Positions 1-9,925 of a stretch of 64,000 bases of DNA are shown piece by piece. The notes beneath the pieces were generated by a model that was given only the letters and a program-made list of their open reading frames with translations, did not search any database and was not told the DNA's origin. How positions within the stretch are numbered: the first letter of the stretch is position 1; every line of letters begins with the position of its first letter. Location of the stretch: the NCBI GenBank assembly GCA_037127315.1, contig JBBBDQ010000192.1, positions 5,813,501 to 5,877,500 on the forward strand, given 5' to 3'. The stretch comes from Ascarosepion bandense. Taxonomy: Eukaryota; Mollusca; Cephalopoda; Sepiida; Sepiidae. The position numbers and the translations under genes are program-made.

Positions 1-254
1 ATACAAATTATCAATAGTTTTAAAAGAGCTAGAGCCACACATGTGCTTTGACTAAATTGCAAATAGTGGCTTCTACCAAGCAGGCAAGACATTGTGGCTT
101 CTTAACCTTGATTTTTTCTTTCCAAATAATCTAGTTGTTTGAATAAGAATTAAGAACTTATTATTTCAAGAAGCTATTTACTATGTACAGAATAATTACT
201 ATGAAATTTTTTCTAGAAAAAGTACAAGAAAGCTACATGAAGAATTGTTGAAAC

Positions 255-385
255 TGAGATGCAATGTCAGGACAGATAACATTGCAGATTCCACTTTGGA
301 TTTTGTCAAGAAACTCGATACTTAGCGGAGACACCAAACGAGCTGTGGGAACAATATTCAATACATTGTCAAGTATCAGTATCAG
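255..385 (-). pseudogene. LINE-J reverse transcriptase C-terminal fragment (decayed)
   Basis: On the plus strand this piece reads '...TTTGGATTTTGTCAAGAA...' followed by a segment resembling 'GTATTCAATGCAC'. It parallels the antisense of the better preserved LINE-J copy near 18255-18380, which encodes the 'EYCCHIWS...LDKIQKRI' block after the RT domain. No open frame remains. The assignment rests only on similarity to other copies in this window. Confidence 0.35.
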
Positions 386-639
386 CTCTAGTAGAGGTTA
401 GGGTACGCTATACTGAATATTTTCAAACATTCTCGGAAGAATTCAACGCAAAAGAGTTCGATGTTTTTGTCTTATTTAATTTTTTAAATATTTTCAGAAG
501 CAGCCTCATAAAAAAAACAAAACAAAACATATTAGCCTTGGTGTCATTTTCGACTCTAGATGGACAATATTATATTGTATAAAATATAAAAATATGCTAG
601 GAGCAGTGGAAGAAAAGCTCTGGTCTTAACTGACATATC

Positions 640-850
640 AATATTTTAGCTAGACACAATTTTAGATCGAATACATTTCCTTTCATCAAAACATCCCATT
701 TACACTTTGAAAGTCTTACAGCAGACACCACAATGTTGAATTTACTCCATAAATTCTTAACAGCGAAGTTCGAGCTGTTGCCCTGGATATCTCCAAAGCA
801 TTTCAGAGTGTGGCACATTGGCCTTCTGCGCAGGCTACAGAAATGTGGTA
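640..850 (+). pseudogene. LINE-J reverse transcriptase motif A fragment
   Basis: Two overlapping frames give 'RAVALDISKAFQSV' and then 'VWHIGLLRRLQKCG'. This is the RT catalytic block (consensus LDISKAFDRVWH-GLL-KL) of jockey/CR1-like LINEs. A frameshift separates the halves, and the conserved Asp after KAF is Gln here, so the piece is dead. It is interrupted on the right by a SINE A dimer. Confidence 0.6.
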
Positions 851-1117
851 GCTGCTTCCTGTTTAGGATGCGGTTTCCGGTTTTCTCTTTCTCAATCTTT
901 TCACTCTTTTCTTTTTTTTCTTTTTTTTTCAATTGGAGTAGATAGACTAAACTATCGCCCGGTTTGACACTCCACCCACGTCTATTGAACAGGTGAAGAG
1001 GCTCATCCCTTGTTTCCTGTTTAGGATGCGGTTTCCGGTTTTCTCGTTTCCAATCTTTTTACTCTTACGTAGCCCCCTGCGCATCAGTGGCGTTATCGCC
1101 TTGCTTGGGGTGATATG

Positions 1118-1119
<2 letters not shown>
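851..1119 (+). repeat. SINE A, dimeric, with LINE-J-like 3' tail
   Basis: A partial left unit (about 857-905, 'CCTGTTTAGGATGCGGTTTC') is joined by a pyrimidine linker (903-930) to a full right unit beginning 'TTGGAGTAGATAGACTAAAC'. The right unit ends in the tail 'GCGTTATCGCCTTGCTTGGG' and then 'GTGATATGATT'. The tail runs directly into (AT)n. A 'GGTTTGACACTCC' stretch is a weak match to a Pol III B box. Other copies lie near 5.0, 7.8, 20.5, 47.6 and 62.2 kb. Confidence 0.75.

Positions 1120-1172
<53 letters not shown>
1120..1172. repeat. (AT)n microsatellite
   Basis: An uninterrupted AT run starts exactly at the 3' tail of the SINE A copy. Confidence 0.98.
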
Positions 1173-1175
<3 letters not shown>

Positions 1176-1256
1176 GAATAATAGTTATTAGTGGAAATAC
1201 ATCCCACAGTTAGATCTTTACTTTAAAAAGTGCCCAATATCAAAAGTAAATCATAA

Positions 1257-1300
<44 letters not shown>

Positions 1301-1688
1301 CATACTCCCTCTTGATAGCTATAAAGTTTCGATGTTAAAACACCAACATCAGGCTGCCTGATTAAAGTACAATATTTTCTCCTTTGAGTTTGCTTTCGTT
1401 TGTCAAATTTACAAAACTTGGCGTGTCTCTAAGTAAGAATGCGAGTGGTTTTTTGTTTGTTTGTTAGAATTGTATGCCCCACTCTACAGCTATTTTTCTT
1501 TATTTACCCAGGTGTGCTTTTGTTCTAACAGATGACGACGACCACCCAGGACTGGCAACTAAGTTTGCTTATTTTAGTGTGATTCTAAGAAACATTCGTA
1601 CATTTTGGCTCTATGTCATCCACAGCTTTACTCGATTTCTGTCCTTTTCTTCTCGTCCAGATAATTGCTCCTTGAGAGAGAGAAAGAG

Positions 1689-1689
<1 letters not shown>
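1173..1689. other. Non-coding stretch with (TAA)n
   Basis: Contains a pure (TAA)n run at about 1261-1298. I recognise no gene or element in the rest. Confidence 0.6.

Positions 1690-1754
<65 letters not shown>
1690..1754. repeat. (AT)n(AG)n compound microsatellite
   Basis: About 42 bp of AT is followed by about 24 bp of AG. Confidence 0.97.
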
Positions 1755-1996
1755 GAGTTACGGAGACTAAACAAAACAAATAGATATAGAAAGATATTTT
1801 TAAATTACGAATCGTTTGGGTCCTTCACACATTTTTATGTCAACCTAAAAGTTTTACAGAAAAGGAAATAATACCGTCACCAGAAGATGACGGGATTATT
1901 TTCCTTTCTTTTTATGAAGAGCAGTCTTTTAAAAATTTAATGGCTTGCAACTGTTCCTCCTTTTGACCAGGTTGTTTATTTATCCTCGAGCAAACG

Positions 1997-2621
1997 AAAT
2001 CTGGTAGGAAAGTAAAAAAAAAAAAAAAAGAAACGTAAAAAATGAATGAAAAGGGAGAACAATTGAATTATACGCAGTAAGGAAGAATGAAAGACTAAAA
2101 GTCGAAGAACGCATTGAATACAAGTAAATAAAGAATGAGAGGAAGAAATTAAATTTTTGAAGGAAAAAAAAACACCTGAAAAATAACGAAAAAAATAAGA
2201 AAAAGGAGGATGAAAATAAAAACATTGAGAAAGAATAAGACAAGCGCGTAAGAATGAAAGAAATGAAAGAAGAAAAAAAGATGGAATAATTTAGTGAGAA
2301 AACTGTAAGAAAAATGAAAATGCAAACGAAAATCGAATAAATAAAAGAAAAGAAACAAATGGAGGGAGAAGAATGAAAAATTAAATTGAATAAAACTGAA
2401 ATTATGGATTAAAAACGGTATAAAAGGAAAAATTAAAAAGAAGTAAAATAATGATTGAAAACTGAAAAAAAAAAGGAGAAAAATGAAAAAAAAAATAAAA
2501 AGGAAAAATAAAAAAATAAAATATTGACCAAAGAATACAGAAAATATAAATCAAACGTGAAAAAATTGAATAAAAATACCACTGAATATTTCTAAAAATA
2601 TTCAATTCATTCCAAGAAGAC

Positions 2622-2624
<3 letters not shown>
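1997..2624. repeat. Purine-rich A/GAAA tract
   Basis: The plus strand is almost entirely A and G (motifs GAAAA, AATGAAA). Phe/Ser-rich reading frames on the minus strand are artefacts of this composition. The tract abuts the (AG)n run and the LINE-J copy at 2697-3180. A similar tract (3180-3640) lies on the other side of the LINE. Confidence 0.85.
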
Positions 2625-2684
<60 letters not shown>

Positions 2685-2695
2685 TGTGTGTGTGT
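2625..2695. repeat. (AG)n(GT)n compound microsatellite
   Basis: AG occupies 2625-2681 and GT about 2682-2695, directly at the 3' end of the minus-strand LINE-J copy. Confidence 0.98.
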
Positions 2696-2696
2696 A

Positions 2697-3180
2697 CAGG
2701 GAATGTTGAAGAAAGGGTAAGAGAATGATGGGAACCAAGGAGATAGAAGAAGGCATTGAACGTTTCATTTAAACTTTTGGAGATTGTACCTATCATGGAA
2801 ACAAGCAGACGGAAGGGAGTTCCACAAACGTGAATTGTGAGAAAACAAACTGTTAGAGTCGAAGAGAGGGTTATATTTAACTCTTTTGACGGTAAAAGGG
2901 TGGGACCTTGATGCCAATCTAGTAGCCTGAGTAAATACATGTGGCCGGAGAACCAGGGGAAAAACCTCGTCTGAGCAGTTGCCATGAAAATATTTGTAGA
3001 AAAGATAGAGGGAAGCCAGATCACGTGAGAGAGAAAATGACCAATGACAGGCTGCCAAGTCAGTTTCCATTATATTGCATATTTTCATTTGGATTTTGTC
3101 GAGAACCTCAAGATGAATAGCAGGAGCACCCTACCATACATAGCAACAGTGTTCAATGCACACCAAATGGTACATTTATA
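2697..3180 (-). pseudogene. LINE-J C-terminal RT region, 5'-truncated copy
   Basis: The minus strand encodes 'LASLYLFYKYFHGNCSDEVF', then 'TQATRLASRSHPFTV', then 'LWNSLPSACFHDRYNLQKFK' (2765-3040). This is the conserved C-terminus of a jockey/CR1-like LINE polyprotein after the RT domain. Upstream (3080-3176), a shifted frame holds 'YKCTIWCALNTVAMYGRVLLLFIL', matching the 'TIRPCIEYCCHIWSG' region of better copies. The 3' end runs into (AC)n(CT)n on the sense strand. It is truncated and frameshifted, so not functional. Confidence 0.85.
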
Positions 3181-3640
3181 ATTGTGCAAAATGAAACAAA
3201 AAAATGAAGAACGATAAAATCGTAACAAAAGATAGAAAAAGAAAAACGGACGAATGAAGAAAGAAGATATAAAGGAAACGAAAACGCAACGAAGGTTGAA
3301 ATGAAGAAAAAATAAAAGAATAATAATAGACAATAAACAAATAATGAAAATGAAGAAATTAATGATGGTATAAAAAAAAGAACGACGGAATTGAAAGAAA
3401 ATGAAAGAAAGATAAATGAAGATGGAAAAATAAAAAGTCTGAGTAAAATGAAGACAGAAATTACAAAAGAACGAATATAGAAAGAACTGAAAATAAAATA
3501 AATAAAAAATGAAAAAGAAACAGAAGAAATGGAACGATAAAGAGAAAAAAGATGAAAGAAATATTAAGATAAAATAAGGATTAAAAATTTCAAAGAAAAT
3601 CGTAAATATGAAGTAATAATTATTAATTTTTGATTAGTTT
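3181..3640. repeat. Purine-rich GAAA tract
   Basis: An AAATGAAGAAAG-type tract continues the composition seen left of the LINE-J insertion, as if the LINE sits inside one longer tract. No gene is seen. Confidence 0.75.
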
Positions 3641-4280
3641 GTTTTTCATTTTATTGTTTGTAATTTCTTATCATTTTATATTCTAAGACCATTAAGTAAT
3701 CAACAGAAAATCTAGAAGTCAACACCAATAGTAATATTACTCGCGTTCTGTCTTCTTAAGAATCTATTGGACATGGAGAGAACCTTTATTTTTGATCTAT
3801 GATACTTAACTCTTGTAGAATATAAAAACAACTTGTGTGTCATATTAAAAAATCAAAAGTAAAACGAAAGATAAACTAATCCAAAATTAATAATACAAAC
3901 ATTTTATCTAAGATCACCGGAAAACTTAAAACTCTTGCGTTTTTCTCCAGTTTTTCTTTTCCTTTTTTTCTTAGGTAGGAAACAGACAGTATGACGTGTC
4001 AGTCAAGTAAATTTGAATTTTTAGGCTTTCTTGATTTAATTGTTAAGTCGACATCCATGCAAGATTACGGGATGTCGTCGGAGGTTAATTTTTTCAAAGT
4101 TACTCAGTGGTTACACATAACCTATCGGTTATGATAAAAAACAAAACGAGTTCTAAAAATACAAAAAAAAAAACTAGTTAAAAATTAATGATAATGATAA
4201 CACTTTATTTAAGAAACTGAGAACATGTAAGTATTATTACGCATATCCCTGCTACTAAAATTAAGTTCGCTGATTGAGTC
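3641..4280. other. Unassigned AT-rich stretch
   Basis: No open frame or recognisable element. Contains short A-runs only. Confidence 0.5.
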
Positions 4281-4281
4281 T

Positions 4282-4372
4282 TGGTTAGTCAGTTAAGTGC
4301 CATCCTCGGATACACGTTTTCAGTTCATGACTGACACGGCAGATTTTCCCGCAGTAGGTTGTTGTTTCTTTT
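4282..4372 (-). repeat. SINE B fragment (3' part)
   Basis: Starts 'AGTCAGTTAAGTGCCATCC' and continues through 'CATGACTGACACGGCAGATT' and 'CCCGCAGTAGGTTG'. This matches the non-tRNA end of SINE B. The tRNA-like head is missing and a LINE-J copy begins right after it. Confidence 0.75.
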
Positions 4373-4381
4373 CTCTCTTTT

Positions 4382-4956
4382 TTGATGTGCAGGGGGCTAC
4401 ATAAGAGTGTTAAAATTTTAAACAGGAGGAGAATGGAAGACAAAGACGCACCAGCTACAGGGGGTGAAAGAGAAAGGGCAAGAGAAGGATGTGAATACAG
4501 GAGTGAAGACAGTTGCGAAGGTAAAGAGAAAGGAAAAGAACAAGATACACGGGGTGATGTAGAAAGGGCTGGGGTTAAGTAGATGGGAATTGACTTTGCG
4601 TTTAAATTCTTGGATGTTGTAGCCGTCAGGAAAGCAAAAATTTAAAGGGAGTTCTACAGGCAGGAAGCGCGAGAAAAGAAGCTGTTGGAATAGAATTGTC
4701 GCCTGCATTTGGTTGATCTAACTATAAAAGGGAGGGATGTTGTTGCCACTCTGGTTGCCCGAGTAAATTCTTGTAGAAGGGGCATCAGTGACCTAAAGTT
4801 CGTCAGAGAAGAAGCCATGAAAATATTTATAGAAGAGACAGAGGGAAGCCACATGAGAAAGTGGCTGGAGTCGAGCTGCCAGGTCGGGACCAATCACATT
4901 ACTGATACTTCTTTGGAGCCTGTCGAGAACACTGATACGAACAGCAGGGGCGACTG
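4382..4956 (-). pseudogene. LINE-J C-terminus with 3' UTR
   Basis: On the minus strand, frames at 4654-5056 give 'RISVLDRLQRSISNVIGPDL', 'LCLFYKYFHGFFSDEL' and 'FTRATRVATTSLPFIV', the LINE-J C-terminal block with frameshifts. The 3' part (4382-4640) is the Ser/Phe-rich 3' end, finishing at 'TAGCCCCCTGCACATC', the tail shared with SINE A. It is abutted on the left by a SINE B fragment and on the right by a SINE A copy. Confidence 0.8.
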
Positions 4957-5090
4957 ATGTGCAGGGTGCTACGTAATAGTGAAAAGATTGAAAAATATAA
5001 AGCCGGAAAATACATCCTAAACAGGGAACAAGGGATGAGCCTCTTAACTTGTTCAATAGACGTGGGTGGAGTGTGAACCGGGTGATCTTG
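4957..5090 (-). repeat. SINE A monomer, tail-truncated
   Basis: Reads 'GATGTGCAGGGTGCTACGTA' and then 'CAATAGACGTGGGTGGAGTG' on plus, so its sense is minus. The outer part of the LINE-like tail is absent, at the same point (GATGTGCAGG) where the adjacent LINE-J copy also stops. Confidence 0.75.
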
Positions 5091-5129
5091 CCCTGTTTCT
5101 GGTGTCATTATGCTACAAAATTCAGACAT

Positions 5130-6328
5130 GCATAAATGATAAGATGAAAGAAAATCTAGTCAACACTTCATTCAAGTGTTTAATAAATTCAGACAAATGA
5201 AGACGAGCGAATCGAGTTGATTTCAGTAAGACAGAAAGAAAGAAAAATGAGAATAATGATTGAAGACATAGAATATTCCGAAAAAATGTCGGAAACAGAA
5301 AGAAAAATAGACAAAAAATTATTTTGAAAGAAAAACGAAAGAGAAAAAAGAAACGATGAAAATGTATAAAGGAGAAAAAGTAAAGAGAAAAAAGAATAAA
5401 GGAAGAAAAGAAAAAGAGAATAAACAAGAAAGAAAGAAATTAAAGCAAAAATACAAAAAAGGCAAAGGGAAAGAAAAACAGAAGGAACAATGGAGAGAAC
5501 GAAAGAGAAACGAGGGAAAAGTATTAAAAGAAAGTGAAGCAAAAAGAAAGAAAGAAATAGAAAAAAGTAAAAGAAAGAAAATAAGGAAAGCAATAAAGGA
5601 AAGACAGAAAGAAAGAATAGACGAATAGAAGGAAGAAAAGAGATAAAAAATAGAAGAATGAAAAGGACGAATCAAACAAAAGAAGGAAAGGGCGAAAGAA
5701 ATAGTAAAAGAAAGAAAGGGAAAAAGAGAGAAAGGAAAAATGAAATGAATCAAAAGAAAGGTGGAAGAAAAGAGGAAAGAAAAAGAAGAAGAGAAACATC
5801 AGAAAGGAAAGGAAAAATGAAAAAAAGGAAAAATGAAAAAGAATAGAATAAGGAAAAATGAAAGAAAGAAGAAAGCAAGACGAAAGGGAAGGAAGAAAGA
5901 AATGAAAAAAAGGTAAAAAATGGCGAAAAGCAATGAAAGAATGAATGATAAAATTAAATGAACATAGAAGAAGAAAGATGATGGCAAAAGCATAAGAAGA
6001 AAAGAATGAAAAATGAAAGATTGTAACTAGAAAGTATGAAAAAGATCAAAATCTGTGAAATATTCACAAAAAAGGAAATATATACAAAAGAATGCAAAGA
6101 AAAATAAAGAAAGAATGAAAAATGAAAGAGAAATTATTTAGAGAAAAAAAATTGATGAAAAAGGAAGAAAAGTAAACGACAAAAAGAAGTTTGTAAGCAT
6201 GAATGAAAAAAATAAGATGAAAAATAACTAAAAGATAAAAGAGTGAAAACTTCGGAAGACAGAAAGAAAGACAGACCGAACGGAAGAGGGTGAAAAATAA
6301 TTGAGTAATAAGAAAAAGACAAAACTTA

Positions 6329-6329
<1 letters not shown>
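5130..6329. repeat. 1.2-kb purine-rich GAAA tract
   Basis: Almost all A/G on the plus strand (AAAGAAAG, GAAGAAAAG, AAATGAAA), ending in (AT)n at 6330. Lys/Glu/Arg-rich frames on plus and Phe/Ser-rich frames on minus are compositional shadows. The regularity suggests microsatellite decay. It has a strong purine/pyrimidine strand asymmetry. Confidence 0.9.

Positions 6330-6372
<43 letters not shown>
6330..6372. repeat. (AT)n microsatellite
   Basis: Pure AT run closing the purine tract. Confidence 0.98.
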
Positions 6373-6375
<3 letters not shown>

Positions 6376-7020
6376 GAATGTTCTTGTACTTCATCATCTG
6401 GAGAGATATCACATCGCCGACGATAGAAAAGGTCACTCAGAGAAGCAGAATTCTCAAGACAACTCTATCGACGTCTGGCTGGGTAAGCCAACACACCAAT
6501 CTCCCCGGGTAGCAACTGAGAATCCAAGTCTGATCTATGCCAGGTGCTGGGGGTGGTGGCGTGGGATGCTGAAACTTATCTTCAATTGGAACATTTAAAA
6601 GGGATGTTAAAAAACAGTCTGGAACCGTTTGGAGTATGTCACAACACCATTCACCAAAGCACTGTTGAGGCTGGCAAAGAAATTCGTTATTTATTTGCTT
6701 ACCGTAAATTGTTCAGTATTGGGCGGAGTACTTATTTGCTATTGTGGGTCAAATAAAATTAAGGTGTTGGGAGTGGTTTTAAAAAGTTAAAATCTGACCT
6801 TTTCTTTTGAAAGCTTGGAAATTAAAAAATATCTGGATTTTGGAGCAACAAGTGAGGTTTCAGTCACCAGTAGACGATAGAGTTCTATAACATTAATATA
6901 AAAGAGGAAGGCATGTAGCTCCTCTCATGAAAAATAGAGGAGAGAGAAATTAGTTTCAAACATTGATGAAGGAATAACTGGAGGCGTGGATTTAATGATT
7001 AACAGTGTGGAAAATCAAAT
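6373..7020. other. Unassigned stretch, higher complexity
   Basis: Short overlapping plus-strand frames (6371-6598, 6544-6756; '...LEHLKGMLKNSLEPFGVCHN...') stand out from the flanking low-complexity DNA, but I do not recognise them. Could be a relic of an unidentified transposon. Confidence 0.3.
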
Positions 7021-7024
7021 TCAG

Positions 7025-7320
7025 TCGTTTAAATGACATACATGATACACGTTTGGGCGATCATGTCTCGAAAGTGACATAACTGATTGGGCAGAGGATT
7101 TCCCGCAGTAAGTTGTGATTAATTTCTGTGATAGACTGGTTGCCAACAAAGGCCATAGAACACAATTTGTCTTTCTATTTAACCCATAGCCGGAGGGAGA
7201 AGGGATGGATGAATACCTTTTCCAATGATATTTGCGCATAAGTAAATATAACGATTTCAACTGAAATTCGAACTCAACTCTCCGATTTCTCGTTCCTGAA
7301 CCGATATCCACTTAAATTAG
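7025..7320 (-). repeat. SINE B, near full length, diverged
   Basis: Plus strand shows 'GTTTGGGCGATCATGTCTCG', 'TTAACCCATAGCCGGAGGG' and 'GGAATTCGAACTC'-like B-box sequence (as AAATTCGAACTCAACTC), ending near 'CGATATCCACTTA'. Sense is minus, with the tRNA-like head at 7320 and the tail at 7025. More mutated than the copy at 52.8 kb. Confidence 0.85.
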
Positions 7321-7712
7321 TTATCCGAAATCAAAACCTCTGACTTCGAATCGGGATCAAAGCGTGCTATCTGTTCTCATTTTAGATGAGAGAAGATATC
7401 TAATCTCGGAGATTTCAACCCTAGGGCAGCACCTTTCTCATTACGCTAACAGAGGTCGGGTCGATTTAATATCGATACTAGCGTTATAGTGGTTGCAGGA
7501 ACTGGGTGATTTTTGTCTATATCAATTTGTGTGACATCCTGACTTAGTGGGCAAGTTAGCTAAGTAAAATTCAACTATGAATTTACCTTCCCGAATATAG
7601 GTCAGGTAAGAAATTACTCCCTGCTGGGAAAAGGCTATAAACGGTCTAGCCTGGTAATGTGACGGTCTAAGAAGTCATAGAATGATATCATTATTGAAAA
7701 TGATTTATTTTA

Positions 7713-8044
7713 ATCATATCACCCCGAGCAAAGCGGTAACGCCACTGATGTGCAGGGGGCTACGTAATAGTGAAAAGATTGGAAAAGAGAAAGCCGGAAA
7801 CCACATCCTAAACAAGGAAACAAGGGATGATCCTCTACACCTGTTCAATAGACGTGGGTGGAGTGTCAAACCGGGCGATAGTTTAGTCTATCTACTCCAA
7901 TTGAAAAAAAAATAAAAAAGAAAAGAGTGAAAAGATTGGAAAAGAGAAAGCCGGAAACCACATTCTAAACAGGGAACAAGGGATGAGCCTCTACACCTGT
8001 TCAATAGACGTGGGTGGAGTGTCAAACCGGGCGATAGTTTAGTC
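7713..8044 (-). repeat. SINE A, complete dimer
   Basis: On plus it reads tail (7713-7765), body unit 1 (7766-7900), an A-rich linker (about 7900-7925) and body unit 2 (about 7926-8044). Both bodies carry 'TTCAATAGACGTGGGTGGAG' and 'CCGGGCGATAGTTTAGTCTA'. Only unit 1 carries the LINE-J-like tail 'CCGAGCAAAGCGGTAACGCC'. This is the clearest view of the dimeric structure. Confidence 0.85.
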
Positions 8045-8419
8045 TATAATTGAATAAATTTACTCTTCGTACATTCTGGATTGAAGTCAAAATAAGAGGC
8101 AACGAATCATACTGGAAAAAGCGTAAAGCAAAGGGAAGCATGTCAAGAAAAGCATGTGTAAATACACAAAGTGTGGTACTGAGCATCATTCAAAATCGAG
8201 CGTTCAAGAAAACTATAATAACTCTTAAGATCTTCCGTATTTAAAACGAAAAAGAAGATAACATTTCTAAGCAGGATGATTAGTAAGCTCTACTTGGAGA
8301 TACAATCTTTACTATAGTGAGTTCAATTATCACTAGACACCCCAAAATAGTGAAATTGTACCAGGCGAAGATAAATACATTAAATACAATGTAACGGTTT
8401 CCTTTACCCAGAGAGAAAT

Positions 8420-8645
8420 AGTTCAAAAGTTTACATTATTTACATTATTCGGACTGTTTTCCTTATCTTTACTGTCATTCACGACTTTTCAGCCGTTGTA
8501 CGCTCCGGCCTTCTTCAGGTGATATACGTTGAAATTTCGAACCCTTTATTTAGTCCACTGGGATATAGCTTTCGAGTTCCACGCGCCATACATTTTCTGG
8601 ATATCTCAGTTTCAGTTAATTTCCTCTGTAGAAGCACAACAAAAT
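8420..8645 (-). repeat. Hammerhead-core foldback family A, single arm
   Basis: The minus strand carries CTGAAGA (8518-8512), a GGCC-type stem II ending near 8491, GAAAA (8490-8486) and then GTCGTGA. TCAC just before CTGAAGA could pair with GTGA after GTC as stem I. The rest (8520-8640) is homologous, inverted, to 11840-11960. The family also ends 'AATGTAAATA'. The motif resembles the hammerhead ribozyme core known from Penelope-like elements. Activity is inference. Confidence 0.5.
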
Positions 8646-8660
8646 AGAAGCACGAAAATT

Positions 8661-8935
8661 TCATGTATATTTAAAATCAGAAAGAGACAGTTGAAATTTC
8701 TGGGGGCAAAAAATGAAGAAAGATGGCTACGTAAATCTGAAGGCGAGAAGGGCAGAGAGAAACAACGAATAACCTGCCTAAAAGTTTATGCAAATGAAAT
8801 GGCAGAACAGGGACTGGGCGAGATGCTAAGGGGAAAAGATTCCCCAGAGCTGCAAATGATAGGAAGTTGTGGAGAACTATGATCACCCACGTCCAGAGGG
8901 GATATGCCACATAAGAAAAGAAGATAGCATAACGA
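8661..8935 (+). pseudogene. RTE-type LINE, 3' end
   Basis: Encodes 'KIRKRQLKFLG', then 'GEKGREKQRITCLKVYANEM' and 'AEQGLGEMLRG'. A shifted frame reads 'RKLWRTMITHVQRGYAT'. This is the extreme C-terminus of an RTE/BovB-like endonuclease-RT polyprotein. Upstream domains are missing (5' truncation). The 'GATAGGAAGTTGTGGAG' end recurs twice near 54.9-55.05 kb. Confidence 0.75.
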
Positions 8936-9059
8936 GGAACTGGGTTATTGTAGCCATTGTAGGTTTTGAATTGAATGAAACAAAATCGACTGGGAATTGA
9001 ACGCAGCACGCCGATTCCATTTTCCCTTACATTATTTTCGTCTACAGAAACGATATGAT

Positions 9060-9152
9060 GAAAAAAACAAAAAAACAAAAACAAAAAACAAAACCAAAAA
9101 AAAACCAAAAAACAAAAACAAATCAAAACCAAAAAACAAACAAACTAAAACT
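9060..9152. repeat. A/C-only (AAAAAC)-type tract
   Basis: About 90 bp composed almost only of A with scattered C. Similar tracts occur at 30936-30972, 42698-42765 and 58453-58530. Confidence 0.9.
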
Positions 9153-9254
9153 GAAGACATTTTCCAAGAATGCCTGAAATTATAATAAAAGGAAAGAACT
9201 CTATGACTATTCATTTTTGTTTACTTTGCAATCGGAAAAATTAGGAATTCATCT

Positions 9255-9355
9255 TCCGACGGCTTTGGATTAAATAGCAGGGTAGACGAGACTTCCTTAC
9301 CTTGAGGTGGCAATCAGTTTAGGAGAAGAAAAACTCTGAATTCATGTTAGTTTTA
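9255..9355 (+). repeat. SINE C fragment
   Basis: 'GATTAAATAGCAGGGTAGAC' followed by 'CTTGAGGTGGCAATCAGTTT' and 'CTCTGAATTCATGTT'. It parallels 48770-48840 and 63080-63160 ('GGTTAAATAGC...', '...AAATTCAAAA'). The tRNA-like head is not visible here. Confidence 0.5.
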
Positions 9356-9770
9356 TCTACGTTATCAGCGTAGTGAATATTTATCTGCGCGCACACGTCT
9401 CAACAGAATATGACACAAGGTCGGAGTTTAATGTGGGGTTTCCGGGAAACCATACTAAAATTGCTTAAACCCTTTCGGCAGGTTTTCTTTTAGGGATGTC
9501 TCAGGCGCCGGATAATGACTCCAGTCCCTTCTTGAAGGAGAGGTACTGCCTTGGTGGATGACCTCCCCGGGGCTTGATATGATATTATTTTCAACTTCTC
9601 CAACGTATAGACACCTGGTAAGTAGGATCGTAGTAGATGTCTCCGCCAGAATTATTTCAACCATTTTTCTCTTTTACAGAACTAGAAAATATTCCTAGAC
9701 ATGAGCAGTGGGACAAGAACAGTCTACTCCCGTTCTTTAAATAAAGAATTCTTTGTAGATCACCCAGATC
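9356..9770. other. Unassigned stretch
   Basis: Moderate complexity and GC-richer patches (9485-9570, around 'CCTCCCCGGGGCTTGATATG'). No recognisable gene or element. Confidence 0.35.
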
Positions 9771-9774
9771 AATA

Positions 9775-9900
9775 CACACCTGATGAAGGCCAGAAACGGC
9801 CGAAACCTGGTGAACAACAACGAAAATGGGGACAATAGTACGAATTTAAATAGTGTAAATAAAATAGTGTAAATAATAATGTAAACGATATAAATACATA
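9775..9900 (+). repeat. Hammerhead-core element, family A
   Basis: CTGATGA (9780-9786) is followed by A-GGCC-AGAAAC-GGCC and GAAAC (9802-9806). The GGCC arms form a 4-bp stem II with a six-base loop, giving an exact conserved hammerhead catalytic core. CAC before and GTG after could extend as stem I, but the expected GTC cleavage triplet is CTG here. Ends 'AAATAGTGTAAAT' like the other family A copies. Confidence 0.55.
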
Positions 9901-9925
9901 TTTTTTGTTGATATGGACAGGTTAG

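Noticed and set aside
5189..5993. Phe/Ser-rich minus and Lys/Glu-rich plus frames, some over 130 codons
   Set aside because: Artefacts of the purine tract. Similar frames at 2.0-2.6, 10.6-11.2, 47.7-48.0 and 59.2-60.0 kb were dropped for the same reason.
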